A stretch of DNA of 64,000 nucleotides from Yarrowia lipolytica (GCF_001761485.1 NC_090774.1:1178001-1242000), one strand, 5' to 3'. Positions 36,701 to 49,300 are shown, counted from the first letter of the stretch. Translations and numbers: made by a program. Notes: generated from the letters alone by a model not told the origin.

Positions 36701-39529
36701 TCAATATGAAAGGTAGATGAAAATAGACTTGATAAAAACGTTCCGGGAACCGCCAATGTTCACCTCCATGTCTCCGCCAATCTCCAGGTTTACTAAACAA
36801 GAAACTGCGGGAGGAAAACGGAAATCAGCACTACAGTTGGAGAGTCTGGTTGCGGGTCACGTGAAGGAAAATGGAGTTGACAATATTGTATTTAACAAGC
36901 AGGGAAATCGTTTGGAAAACTCCTCCTTTCTCCAACGTATCTCTATGGCCCAGTAAATTGAATCATAAATCCCGACTATCATAACTTGACGGTTGTATAG
37001 TAGGATCAAAAAGCACACGAATGAACAGGCCCATCAACTCACTCCATCCAATATCAGGCCAAGAATAGGCACATCCACTAGTTTGGTAATGTTGCAATAC
37101 TAAATTTGGGAAATAATCACCACCTCTGTAATCTCAGAAATGCCAGTATGCCAGTAGATAGAGGCAAGCTATGAGCTGGGGAAATATATCATTGGAATAC
37201 TCTCATTCAAATCTCCTAAACTTTTTACTTTTGGAGTCTTGAACTTGTGTCTGTTTGATTCTACCGTTCTCTGAATTTTTCTCGTGGTTTTGGCTGGTAC
37301 AAAAATACCTGCCTATAGTTCTAAACGTTCAAACGACATCAAAACAAGCAAACAACAATCTATAACCCCCTACTTGGACCCCTGGTGCCTTCATACAAAG
37401 CCGGAAACGTATGTAAGGCACTATGTAAGGCACTAATAGGAGCACGCGGAAGTAATCTTCATTTTTGGATGAGGGAGTGAAGGTGGAGGAAATAAAAAGT
37501 AGTGAAAATGAGAGGGCCGGTCAAGGGGATCATAATAATATGTTCTGCTAGTTTCTGAAAGTACTACAACGTCCACAATTATACATCTCCTTTTCCCAGT
37601 ATTACTCCCTGTAATACTCCCATTTATACACCAATAAATCGTAGATACAAACTCGGTTTTCAGTTTGTTTCTGGAGACTTTGGCAAGGAGTAGGGGAATC
37701 GAACTTTGGGCTTGTATTGGTTGTTTCTCATGGTTTTGATGAAGCTGTTTGGTCGGGGTGGAGGGGTTCGACTGTTTTTCTGAATCCAATTCGACGAATA
37801 ATGACTGTAGAGACATGTTTAAACCACTCTTATGATACCCGTCAAAATCCAAACAAAACTCCCTTTTGAAAATCATTCTATCCGTCGCGTTTCGTTCACA
37901 ATCTCCCCCAAAGTCCATCCACTCAGAACCAAGTCGAATCTCTCTCCAAAACCAAATCAAACCAAAAAAAACCTGCTCGGGAGAATCGGGAGACACGTGA
38001 CCGGATCCAGCCCCGTCGTGACTAACGCTTACAGTCTTTTACTGTACTGTAGTGTGTTTTTCGGTAGAGTTTTACAGGGGGTAGACGATGGGTTCTGGGT
38101 GGGTAGGAAGATGGTTTTCAGCGGTCACATGACAATGCAAATTGATCCACAAACACCATCGTGACGACCCCTTTCTTGGCGGCGATCCATTGGCAGACTC
38201 TGCTCTCCAATTGAACAGCTGGTCGCGTTTTTTTGCTCAAAGTTGCAAGAGGCGCTACCCCGCTGATCTACAGATCAGCAGATCGGCGCTCAGCAAGGTT
38301 GAAGCCAGCAGCAGTTGATAGACAGGGTATTTTGGGGCCGTCGATCGAGATGGAGGGGTCTTTGGGGATACCAGCGATCCCTGATTGTCTCGTTGGGCTG
38401 ATGTTTTTGTGATGACGGCTTGTTTGCGGTTTTGATCACAACTTTTGATCCGATGGAGATAGAGACGCGGGAAGTTGTGCATTCGATTCAGGCCACTCGG
38501 AAGAACCCGCCGAAAGGCTGGATGGCCCAAAAGTCTCAGCTGGCGGCGGCTGGCAGGGCTGGAAGATTCAGACCAACGTACAGTCGTGCACTACTCTACC
38601 CCGCTTGGATCGACAGAGCTAGTGACTGGGCGGGGAGAGGGAGGTGACGACCTTGCTAGTTTTACGTTGGAGTACGGCGGGGGAATGAGGAAATGGTACT
38701 GGCAAGGGCCGTGTAACTGCCATCACAAATATGGGTAGTGGCTGCATTGTTTCTGCCATCACCACTCCACCCATGCGGTTACCACATCGTCCAAGTACTC
38801 ATTACTCCATCCACGTGGTCACCCACTCACCCATGTCATCACCACATCATCATACATCGCCAATGATTCAATAGCCTTGCAGAAGGGGGATTGTTTATCC
38901 GTGTTAACAGTCCACTAGCAGGGGCTGGGGCTGGGCTAGCCGCGACGAAGTTTCGGGATACTTTTCGAGCTAGATTATGACGATTTGCGGCGCTAAGACA
39001 AGACCGAGTGTAGCAGCCGTATCTCTGGTTGCCGCCAGGTTCTTTTGGGGGTTCTATGGCAATTAGAGCGGGTGAAATTGCTTCATCAGGGCCTGGGGGG
39101 ACGGCTGAAGTGAAGGAACGGCACAGTTGTCTTTATAGAGGCGATAGAGAGAAGCGGAGTTGACGAAAGTGATATATGGGCGCTTTGTAATGGTCTGGTA
39201 AAAAGAAAATCTCAAAATCTCCAATACTGCCCAATCTGGAGACATTCCATGGGACCTCCTGTGCTGGTCGTATTACTCAAGTAAGCTTAACTAATTGGGG
39301 AGATAGGCTAAGTAATACGTGAAGTTTGAGGTCTGTTCATAACGCGCTAGATTGGTTTGCAAAAGCTCAATTTTTTTTGCTAATTGAGACATTGGCAAGG
39401 CAAGAAGGCTTTATACGGGTTTGGTGTGTATTAATGGAGTAATAAGCGTTCCAGGAGGATTCAAATGCGGTTGGTTTGCTCAACTAATTGAAAAATAGAG
39501 TTTAAAAATTACCATTAAAATAAATAATA

Positions 39530-39742
39530 AATGAAAATGAAATGAAATGAAAATGAAATGGAAATAATATAAAATATAAATATAAATATAAATATAAATA
39601 TAAATAAAAAATAATAATATAAATAAAATATAAATATAAATATAAATATAAATATAAATATAAAATTAAATATAAATATAAATATAAATTATAAATATAA
39701 ATATAAATATAAATATAAATATAAAATAATAAATATAAATAT
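39530..39742. repeat. A/T-only array of AAATAT hexamers
   Basis: It begins with several AAATGA units (39530-39560), then about 170 bases made almost wholly of AAATAT units with small phase breaks. Nearly all bases are A or T, with purines or alternating A/T on the plus strand. It is the most extreme composition in the window. Confidence 0.9.
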
Positions 39743-39947
39743 AACAAAGCGGTTGGTCAATCACTTGGACCGGCGGCAATGTGCGACCCAAGACGAGAAC
39801 AACCGATCTAATGTTGTAGGTATCGGACCATTTCAGCATGCCTGGACGAACTGGTCGGGTGTTGACATGATGATGAATGTCAGTAAACATCGTCTCTGCC
39901 CGCAAACAGCCATTTCTGCTGAGACACCCCAATCAGAAAGCATCGAA

Positions 39948-39985
39948 CACTCATCGAGCACTCATCGAACACTCATCGAGCACTC
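39948..39985. repeat. CATCGARCACT tandem repeat
   Basis: Four copies of an 11-bp unit in which CGAACACT and CGAGCACT alternate. Confidence 0.85.
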
Positions 39986-41218
39986 CAACTCAGACCAGAA
40001 AACGCCCCAGGTCAACTCCGAATGACTCGATTTGTGCAAAACGTCGATATAGATCATATCTGAGATTCCAGGACCAACGGCAGAAATCGTTCCTCTTAAT
40101 GGCCACAATTGGCCAGGTAGGGTTAACTTCATTGAAGAAGGCTCCAAGGAAATCTGACTAGAAGTTCCACCTTCAATATCACACTTGTAGTTGGATCGGA
40201 ATGCGGTTTTCAGCAGTGTTTGGCCAGAGCGTTTGTGAAATAAAATACTTGCACCAATGACCGCACGGGAAACCTTTGCTGAAGTTGGATACAGAATTGT
40301 CTGCGATCAGTGACTGTGAGCAGGTTTAGTGTGTCCGAGCTTTGAATTTGGTCCATTAGTATGAGGTTTCAACGTTGGCTGGAGGTTGAAAATGCATCCA
40401 GATGGTCTGGTCTGGTCGATTCAGGAGGTGCACGTGCTAGTCTCACCGATAGTAGATTTCTCCGGATCTCGCACTCCATCCAACCTCCATCTCAATGAAC
40501 GGCTTCTCGAGCTCCCACCTTGACTTGCAGTCTCTCCCACAGTCTCAGTCTCAGTCAATACCACCTCTTGACAATGTCTCACTCAGGTCTCACACGACGC
40601 AATGTCGCATTGTGTTCGGAGATCTCGATACGACCAAATATCGGAGCCACCCAGCCACGAAATAATAAATCAGGAACTTATGACATTCGTGTAGAGCAAG
40701 TCAGATACGAGATACGACTGGAGAAGATGAGAAAGTTGTCCGAAAGTGCCAATTAGTTGACCATCTCCACAAACAGAAAATCCAAAACTTGGTTTTCCAA
40801 CTAGACAGCAAAACAGTTGCTCCTCATGGGATACCCTCAAACAGGACAAAAATAAGAGGGAAAAAACAACAAAACAGCAATTCCCCAACGAAAGGAGTAG
40901 CCCAGGCAACCCAACCAGAGCTCGAACATGGTCTCACCAGCCCTCAAACATTGTCTCACTATCCCTTGACGCAACTATCTGCTGTTGTCTCACTTTTACA
41001 ACGACTCGGATCGACGGGATCGACTCGGATCGACAGGATCGACATGGGTGAAACTAATGAGTTGGAGACAATGTGGGTTAGACTGAGGGGGAACTGGGAG
41101 TTGGGAGTTGGGAGCCGGGAACTGGAAGCTGGGAAGCTCGGCTCTAGTTCCTCCGGTTCATTGTTTTAGTCTCATCGAAAGTGGGTTTCTGATCAGTGGA
41201 CGAAAGACAAATTTCTGA

Positions 41219-41323
41219 GTTCCCAAGTAGTTCCAAGTAGTTCCGAGTAGTTCTAAGTAGCTCCAAGTAGTCCCAAGTGTTCCAGGTAGTTCCGAGTAGT
41301 TCTAAGTAGCTCCAAGTATTTCC
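41219..41323. repeat. 10-bp tandem repeat, about 10 copies
   Basis: The unit is TTCCAAGTAG. Successive units vary at two or three positions, and the order of variants in units 3-5 (TTCCGAGTAG, TTCTAAGTAG, CTCCAAGTA) recurs in units 8-10. A 50-bp block has therefore been duplicated inside the array. Confidence 0.9.
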
Positions 41324-41624
41324 TCGGTAAACCAGCAGCTAGGAGTTCGATGAAACAATCCATTGTGACGTTACACTTGCGAGCCTCGATCGGTGTTGGA
41401 ATTTGGCGAAAGGAGGATATCAAGTAGAAAGCTGCGATCATTGTAGTTTGAGTAATGTAAGTGGTTCGAGTAGTCTGAAGATTCAAAACCCCTGTCAGTA
41501 GTAGCCTAGATATCGCGACTGCTACAGCGCAGCCATAATCTAGCGCTCTGGAGTGGCCTAGCCAAGAAATACTCAATTTACTTGCATACTCACTACTCGG
41601 CATACTCCTGAAATGAATCTATGA

Positions 41625-42596
41625 TCATTCCTCCTTGAAGTAGGGAGCAACGTCCTTGTTAAGACGCTGCCAGAGCTCCTCTCCGACACTTCCTCGGCGC
41701 CCATCGTCAACATCCAGTCTAAGATGACCTCGAACGCCCCAGGGAATGAGATGCTCGTTGTTCTTGACGGCAGGATTGAGCAGTGCAGACAACTCTGTGT
41801 AGGCTCCGTACTTAGGAGGGTACTGAATGTAGCTCTTGAGGGTGGAGAGGATTGGGTAATGTCGGGACAAATTGGAGGACAGATTGCCCGGATCGACGGA
41901 CACGGAGACCACGCCCGAGTCAGGATGGTGCTTGGACCACAGATATGCCAGATAGGCGTCTCCGATCTTGGACTGTGAGTAGAGCGTCCAGGGAGACGGG
42001 TTCTTGTCGTTCTGGTGGTTGATATCGTCGAATTTGATGCCTCCTTCGTACGGGCTCACGAATGTGACTGACGACGACAACCACACGAGGCGCACCGAGT
42101 CTTTGGGGGCAGTTTTTGCCGCGGCGATCACCGCTGGAGAAATGTATTTGGCCAACAGAAAGTGCGAGACCACGTTGACTCCCCATTGCGACTCGTGGCC
42201 CTGTGGAGTGAGAGAGTAGGGCGGGGCCATGACTCCGGCGTTGAAAATGGCGCCATCTAGAGTCGGGTACTTGGTTCGAATGTACTCTCCTGCCCGTTGC
42301 ACTGTGGTCAAGTCTGCCAGATCGGCCTCCACGAAATCCAACGTGCCGTGCGAGTGGTCCTTCTGGAGCTGGTCCAGGACGGGCTGCCAATCGCTTCTGG
42401 ACCGGCCAACCATGATCACGTGGCTCTTTTTGTCCAGCAACAGCTTGGTCACCTCCAGACCCACTCCTCCGGTGGCGCCAGTGACGACAAAATTCTTGCC
42501 GTCAATATCCGGGTAGTCCTTCTCAGTGTACTGCGGTTGGCCCACCCAGTTGTTTCGCAGAGCCTGTTTGTACTCGGTGAACTTGGCCCGAATCAT
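41625..42596 (-). CDS. short-chain dehydrogenase/reductase
   Basis: The protein has 323 residues, a usual length for a classical or extended-N-terminus SDR. The cofactor site TGATGGVG (T39-G46) fits TGxxxGxG. ADLADL (about 91-96) is the adenine-ring region and NAG is at 119-121. N141 lies in QWGVN, the active-site Ser is in WLSSS (about 173-176), and Tyr206 and Lys210 are in YSQSK. The sequence following the N-terminal 35 residues is like fungal members of the retinol dehydrogenase or WW-domain oxidoreductase type, which use NADP(H) or NAD(H) on lipid-like or small carbonyl substrates. The substrate cannot be told from sequence. The ATG at 42596 has no in-frame rival upstream. Confidence 0.92.
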   Translation of the reverse strand: MIRAKFTEYKQALRNNWVGQPQYTEKDYPDIDGKNFVVTGATGGVGLEVTKLLLDKKSHVIMVGRSRSDWQPVLDQLQKDHSHGTLDFVEADLADLTTVQRAGEYIRTKYPTLDGAIFNAGVMAPPYSLTPQGHESQWGVNVVSHFLLAKYISPAVIAAAKTAPKDSVRLVWLSSSVTFVSPYEGGIKFDDINHQNDKNPSPWTLYSQSKIGDAYLAYLWSKHHPDSGVVSVSVDPGNLSSNLSRHYPILSTLKSYIQYPPKYGAYTELSALLNPAVKNNEHLIPWGVRGHLRLDVDDGRRGSVGEELWQRLNKDVAPYFKEE

Positions 42597-43394
42597 TGTT
42601 GAGAAAAAGTGGTGAGTAAGAGTCTAAGTTGGTTGTTGTGATGTTAGACTCATATCTACAAACGCCAGGGAAGCAGAAGAGCCGCTGCTGGACGAAGGAG
42701 AGGAGATTTAGAGACTCTGAAAAGTGGAATTTGCTCAATTGCACGAGCTGAATCTTTGGGATTTGTCAGATTGCCAATACGACCCAAACTCGTCAACTTG
42801 GACCTTCTGACCCGGGTTGAGCACTGTCGCCCAATATCGCAACCTTCTGGTGCGCTGAATAATCGGCTCACCGGTTCGAATTTGGTACGAGAGCATTCCC
42901 CGAGACGCCCGCACCTAGAAAAACCTTCGCCAGTCCGAATCTATGGTGTATTCGTGGGTTTAGACAACATCAAACACATCTACAAACATCTAACTGCGAA
43001 GTCAACGGCCCATCGGACCCAGATCTGATACTGCCAGTATTTCAACCATGGATGCACAACCAACACCTTTAGACCTTGTACTTCTCCAAGACAGCACTGC
43101 ACAAGTACAGTACCTATTGCATCTGCTTGTTTCTTCAATCTCCTCATTCGTCACATTCCTCTAATGATTCTTAATCCCTTCGGTTGTTCTACTTGGTCCC
43201 TCTCTTCATCCGACATTCATACCAATGATGGGACTAGACGAGAGAACCCACAAGACTTGGATTGAAGTCATGGAATCAACAATATCATCGACGAGCCTTT
43301 TCGTACATCACATTGAGACAAGCATTAAACACACGTGACGATTCTTGTCGTTGGAATATGTTCACGTGACTCTCTCAACCCCAGTCGTCATGGG
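42597..43394. other. 0.8-kb intergenic region
   Basis: This is the promoter side of the SDR gene and the 3' side of THG1. It contains a GCACAAGTACAGTAC stretch near 43099 and CACGTGA words at 43331 and 43362, close to the THG1 stop. No gene seen. Confidence 0.6.
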
Positions 43395-44849
43395 TTACTC
43401 CAAAATCCACTTCCTCTCATCCCACCATCCGTCTCGAATAATATCACAATGCATCACCCTCACCCTCCCCATCTTCTTCATCTTGCGCTCCACCTGCCGC
43501 TGACTGAGCCCCGTAGTGTCAAACTCCTTCACAATGGTCGTTCCCTTTTTGAACACGTCCGGTTCGTTGTTGTAGTTGAGTCCAAACTCGGTGAACAACA
43601 GCTCATGCTTGTCCTTGCTGACGGTCTTGCTAAGCCGCTGCTCAGCCTCCTGCGTAGTCATATTTCCCTGCTGAACCAACGTCCAGAATGTCGTATTGTA
43701 CAAGTTGTTGATATGGCAATCCACCTGTCTCCACGAAAAGTAGTCTCGGATAGATTGCGCGTTTGGATAGACGACACATCGAGCGTCAAAAGTAGGAAGC
43801 ATGTGAATCACAAGTTCGTTTGAGCGAGAGTCACGTGAGTCGTCACGTGGTTCAGACTTGACTGCTTTTCTCTCCTCCTCCTTCCTTTCCTCCTCCTTCC
43901 GCTCCTCCTCCTTCCTCTCCTCCTCCTTCAGCTCCTCAGTCGTCTCACGTGTCTCATCACGTGACTCATTTCCGTTGAAATACCTCCCCCACAATGCGAC
44001 ATAATAACTCGTAAACGTGCTAGCAAAGGTACTAACCAGTTTACTCTCTCTTCTCTCAAACAGAGAACACTTTCTCCTCAGCAGAAAAGAATACTCGTCG
44101 GAGTCGCCATAAGCCATAATAACATCATCAAATTGAGACACAATCAGCTCGGCGCATTTGTTCATCAACTCAATGGCTCTGAGATCGTTGGGCTTCTCAA
44201 AATTGTAGAACTTTGAAAACTTGTGAAACCCTCGACCATCAACTCGAACCACGATATGACAGTCGGGAAGAAGATGGTTTTCCTGCTCAAAGTTTTTCAC
44301 GTATTCGTATCTGTGTTAGCGCGTCGAAGGGGTTTGGATCACGTGATATCTGAGGAGAGAATCAAGTGATGTTCCATGCGTGGGTGGTAACATCCATAAT
44401 GGTGCCTGAATAGACGAGCGATTACGCTATGAAAAGCAACAGTGGTATCGAGAGAATGACAGGATGATACAGGAAATGTTTCCATCGTCACTGCATCACG
44501 TGATAACATCGTAATCACATTCTTTGGGGAAGCTGGGTTTGAGATAGAGAATCGTTCTGTTCAATCGCGTTATTCCAAACGTAGGGGGACCGGGTGAGTG
44601 ATAATATGTCATAGAGTAAGATCAGCAAAAAGATCATGTGATTTCCCCTCCTGGCCCTGCTCTTGACGTGGCGTTGTCACTCCACGCAGCAGTTCCCAGA
44701 CCTATCCTGATCGGTCGCGACTGCTCCATCTCACACCCTCCTTCCCTCGAGCATCATGGTACTTCCATTTAACCGGCGGCAGGTCTGTTTGTATGATTTT
44801 TCCATCTCTGGATGTCGTCCTTGGCTCCAACTCACCTGCTTTTCGCCAT
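43395..44849 (-). CDS. THG1: tRNA-His guanylyltransferase, two exons
   Basis: Thg1 adds the G-1 residue to tRNA-His by 3'-5' nucleotide addition. Exon 1 is only 14 nt (44849-44836), the intron 44835-44311 (525 nt, GTGAGTTGG donor, GCTAACACAG acceptor) and exon 2 44310-43395; total 309 residues. The joined start MAKSRYEYVKNFE matches the yeast start MANSKFGYVRQFE as I recall it. It also places the metal-binding residues at Asp29 (VVRVDGRGFHKFS) and Asp76-Glu77 (YGDSDEYSF), the numbering known for yeast and human Thg1. Later blocks LPTFDARCVVYPNAQ, DYFSWRQVDCHINNLYNTTF and LNYNNEPDVFKKGT are canonical. Unusual is a charged insertion of about 50 residues (about 120-170) containing four EEERK repeats, between WGRYFNGNE and LPTFDAR, where relatives have a short linker. 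Confidence 0.95.
43865..43935 (-). repeat. 15-bp tandem repeat coding EEERK
   Basis: Four in-frame copies of a purine-rich 15-mer code for the acidic-basic insertion of Thg1. Each side is flanked by a pair of CACGTG words. Confidence 0.9.
44311..44835 (-). other. THG1 intron, 525 nt
   Basis: The donor is GTGAGTTGG and the acceptor GCTAACACAG. It splits an Arg codon (AG|A) after 14 coding bases. CACGTGA words lie inside it at 44339 and 44496. Confidence 0.9.
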
Positions 44850-46384
44850 TTTCGCGTGGTTCTGCGATGATCAAAATTTCCAAGATTTATTTTCATCTGC
44901 ATATCCCATGCAGATTTGAGTTGCGTCTCCACCATCGCGAGGGAAGGACGCTCTGAGTATGCGAAGCAGCTTTTTTACCGTTCATGATATCAAAATGGTT
45001 GCGCGGATGTCACGTAGGCGATCCGAGGAGACTTGACATTGAACTCAAGGACTCTAACTACGTTTCGTGAGGTTTGTGCCTGGTAACAAGGCCATTGAGA
45101 GGTATCTACCAGATGTCAGATGAGTCAATGGATCTGACCAGATGATTCATGGATCTGTCGAGACTTCAGGTCAAAACTCCAAGGGTTCGGCTGGAGAAGT
45201 TTCCCTTGACTCAGGGTGAAAAGATGACCTTTGCGACGGTTACGGAACAGTCTTAACGGAGCTTTTCCAACTGTCCTTGAGGATCCGACATGCACCGTAT
45301 GGATACCAACGGCCATCTTCCTTTGGAGTCAGTTTCTGGAGACCTACAGTCCTCCAAACGTCAGAAGGGATTACACTGTTCTATCACTTGGAATATGGCC
45401 TAGATGATACACATTTGAGGTTTTGGACACTCTGACAATCAGATAGGTTGCGTTCTGCCGGGTTCTTCTGGGAGGCCCTCCAATGACCAGACTCTTCTCT
45501 CGACTAGGGAGACTCATCAGGAGAATCTTCGCACTGAGCACGTCATCAGGTTGACCAACTTCAGATGAGTGAGTGATTTATCCCTCAGCTAGTGGTTGGA
45601 AGGTCGACCCGCGATCAAAAATCATTCATAACAACTGCCACAAAGCATATCAACTGTCACAAAACATGTCAACACCGAAGGAGACATTTCATTGCAATAT
45701 CCGCCTTGATTCGCCCCAACGGAGACGTTTGACTTCCAGTTGGGTGACTTTGCAACTGATTCTGGCCAGAGCAGACGTTAGGAGTAACATAATGATGAGA
45801 GCAAAGATATCAGGATGCTCCTCCAGACATTCCGATCCTGGTTCTACTTTCAAAAATCAAATCTGTTCACTATTCACCCACACACCGTCCTTTTTCAAGC
45901 GCACATTTCACCATTTTGAGTTTCATAGACGTTGGAGTTGGGGGAGTCTCAAATGGGTAATTGGAGACATTATTTGATGATTCAAAAGATGTCATCCTAC
46001 TCATATCCATCTTCTTTTGCAGATTATGTCTTCATTGTCGGTCTAAAAGCGCCCCCAAGTCTCATTGACAACTTCTTTCGCCACCAGTGGAGAAACTCGG
46101 CTAAGATTTGAGTTTTTCACTTTTTTTGTAGCTTTGGAGATGTGCGACGAATGGGCCAACTAAAGCCGGTATCGCGATTCTGAAAAGTGCATTCTTTTGG
46201 CAATGCAATTATGACTCCAGAACTAACGTTGTATTTCCCGATTTCCCTCCTCTTCGGGTCTTTCCAGCCCCAACCGAGACTCCAACCCCGTGCATCTGGG
46301 ACGCACGGTGGATAAACTTTTCAAAAGATTTTATTTCACTGCACATGTCCAATTTTTTCCTCCCACCACTACTACCACAACAAG
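44850..46384. other. 1.5-kb divergent promoter region THG1/RPA135
   Basis: The two genes run away from each other. No TATA box of good quality and no ORF of merit were seen. The last 60 bases before RPA135 are pyrimidine-rich, ending in ACCACTACTACCACAACAAG before the ATG. Confidence 0.6.
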
Positions 46385-49300
46385 ATGAGTGAAACGAAAA
46401 AGGCGTCGTTCCACACGCTGGAGCGCGAGGAGTATTTTGCTAACCCGCCAGATGAGCAAAAGTACCCGCTACTCAGAGACGCCGTGGCGCCCCACATCGG
46501 GTCGTTCAACGCGCTGACGGAGGGAGGCATGGACTCTCTGCTCAACCTGGCGGCCAAGGAGGTTGGCGAGCGGGTGGTGTTTGACGGAGACGACGAGAAT
46601 CTGGGCAATCGGCTGGCGATCCGGGTTGCCAACGTGCAACTGGGCCGACCCACGGTGTCTGCCAATGACAAGACCACCATCAACCGAAAGGTGTTTCCCA
46701 GCGAGTGCCGTGAGCGAATGGCCACCTACCGAGCCCGTATGGTGCTGACTCTGGGCTACTCGGTCAACGGTGGCCCCGAGAAGTTTGAAAGCAGAGATGT
46801 TGGTATGATCCCCATCATGATGGGCTCCAACCGGTGTCATTTGGAAGGCATGGGTCCCAAGGATATGGTGGCCCACAAGGAGGAGAGCGAGGAGCAGGGA
46901 GGATACTTTGTCATCAACGGTCTGGAGAAGCTCATCCGTCTGCTGATTGTCCAGCGACGAAACCACCCCCTGGCCATCATTCGAAAGAGTTTCACCAAGC
47001 GTGGAAGCAACTACACCACGTTCGGAGTCCAGATCCGATCGGTGCGACCCGACCAGTCGTCCCAAACCAACGTGCTGCATTACCTGTCCGACGGAGGAAT
47101 CACAATGCGATTTTCGTGGCGAAAGAACGAGTATCTGGTGCCCGTCATGATGATTCTCAAGGCTCTGGTGGAAACCAACGACCGAGAAATCTTTGACGGC
47201 ATTGTCGCCTCCGAGGGCTCCAACTCGTTCCTGACCGACCGTCTGGAACTGCTGCTGCGAAACTACAAGTCCTACAAGCTGACCTCCAAGCAGGAGAACC
47301 TGGCGTTCCTGGGAGAAAAGTTCCGAATCGTCATGGACGCCCCTAAGGACATGTCCAACGAAGATGTCGGCCGACTCATGCTCAAGCGGGTCATTCTGGT
47401 CCACCTGCAGGACAACACTGACAAGTTCCGAATGCTTCTGTTCATGATCCGAAAACTGTACGCCCTGGTCGCGTCTGAGTGCTCCCCCGACAACCCCGAT
47501 GCCGTCCAGCATCAGGAGGTTTTGCTCGGCGGCTTCCTCTACGGCATGATCATCAAGGAGCGAATGGAGGAGTACCTGAGCAACTTTTGCGCCACGGTGC
47601 GAACCGAGTTGCAGAAGAAGAAGCAATCCTTGCATTTGGATGACCCCAAAATCATGCAGCGAATCTGCCCGCGAATTAACGAGGACATTGGCCGAAAACT
47701 GCATTACTTCCTGTCCACCGGAAACCTGGTGTCTCACACGGGTCTGGATCTGCAGCAGACCACCGGTTACACCGTCATCGTCGAGAAGATTAACTTCCAC
47801 CGATTCATTGCCCATTTCCGAATGATCCATAGAGGTTCTTTCTTCGCCGAGCTCAAAACCACTGACGTGCGAAAGCTGCTGCCCGAGTCCTGGGGCTTCC
47901 TGTGTCCCGTTCATACCCCTGATGGTTCGCCCTGTGGTCTTCTGAACCATTTGGCACACAAGTGTCTGATTTCCGTCAAGAAGAGCGACGTGGGAGACAT
48001 TGACTCTGTGCTCAACCAGCTCGGAATCTCTCCCGCAGGAGCCCTGGCCAACACCCCCCAAAAGTCTGTCGTCATGCTCGACGGAAAGATTATCGGATGG
48101 TGTACTCACGAGATTGCCCAGCAGGCCGCCAACACCATTCGACAGTGGAAGGTGACCGGAGACGCCCGACTGCCCCAGGATCTCGAGGTCGGTCTGGTGC
48201 CTCCCTCTCGAGGAGGTCAGTATCCCGGTCTGTATCTGTTTGCCGAGGCCTCTCGGTTCATGCGACCCGTCAAGCATCTGGCAACTGAGAAGGAGGACAT
48301 TGTCGGTCCCTTTGAGCAGGTTTACCTCAACGTGGCCGTCACCCCTGACGAGATCACCAACGTGCATTCCCATGTCGAGTACTCGCCCACCAACATTCTG
48401 TCGATTCTGGCCAACATGACTCCCTTCTCAGACTTCAACCAGTCGCCCCGAAACATGTACCAGTGCCAGATGGGTAAGCAGGCCATGGGCACTCCCGGTG
48501 TCCTGACTCACCGAAGTGATAACAAGATGTACCGACTCCAGACCGGGCAATCGCCCATTGTGCGAGCCGGCCTGTTTGATGAGTACGGTTTGGACAACTT
48601 CCCCAACGGAATGAACGCGGTTGTCGCCGTTATTTCCTACACGGGATACGATATGGACGATGCCATGATTATCAACAAGTCTGCACACGAGCGAGGATTT
48701 GGCCACGGAACCATTTACAAGACCGAAAAGGTGGATCTCACCGAGAAGCAAAAACCCGGCGACCCTACTCTTCTGCACTTTGGTTTTGGCCCCGACAACT
48801 GGCCCAGAGAGTGGACTCAGACTCTGGACGTTGATGGTCTTCCTCTGGTGGGCGCCAAGCTGTCTAACGGTGATCCCATTGCCGCCTACTACGACTCCAA
48901 CTCCAACAAGACCATGTGCCTCAAGTACAAGTCTGGTGAGACTGGATTTGTGGAGGAGGTGAAGCTGCTGGGTGATGACTCCCTCGGTGAGCTTCAGAAG
49001 ATCACCGTCAAGCTGCGAATCCCCCGATCGCCCGTCATTGGAGACAAGTTCTCGTCTCGACACGGACAGAAGGGTGTGTGTTCGCAAAAGTGGCCCACCT
49101 ACGACATGCCCTTCAGCGAGTCCGGCATCCAGCCTGACGTTATCATCAACCCCCACGCTTTCCCCTCGCGAATGACCATTGGTATGTTTGTCGAGTCTCT
49201 GGCGGCAAAGTCCGGAGCTCTGCACGGAATGGCTCAGGATGCTACTCCCTGGCAGTTTTCCGAGACCAACACCGCCGCTGAGTACTTTGGAGAGCAGCTG

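Larger units (their letters stand above)
32312..41624. other. 9.3-kb region without a supported gene
   Basis: This is one of the two long empty stretches. Open frames (for example 37433-37996 on the minus strand, about 187 codons, starting at GTG, and 34755-35051 on the plus strand, 98 codons from an ATG) have no family features and unfavourable codons. The sequence alternates AT-rich parts (33450-34800, 39300-39750) with CACGTGA-rich parts; I count about a dozen CACGTG-type words between 32459 and 37994. Arrays stand at 33462, 33655, 39571, 39948 and 41219. No transposon, tRNA or rRNA was recognised. Confidence 0.55.

Noticed and set aside
37433-37996. 187-codon minus-strand frame
   Set aside because: It begins at GTG, has AT-rich codons, and I see no domain or splice support.
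46469-48373. 634-codon minus-strand frame opposite RPA135, and a similar 372-codon one at 48428-49546
   Set aside because: Same cause: antisense shadow of a highly biased gene.
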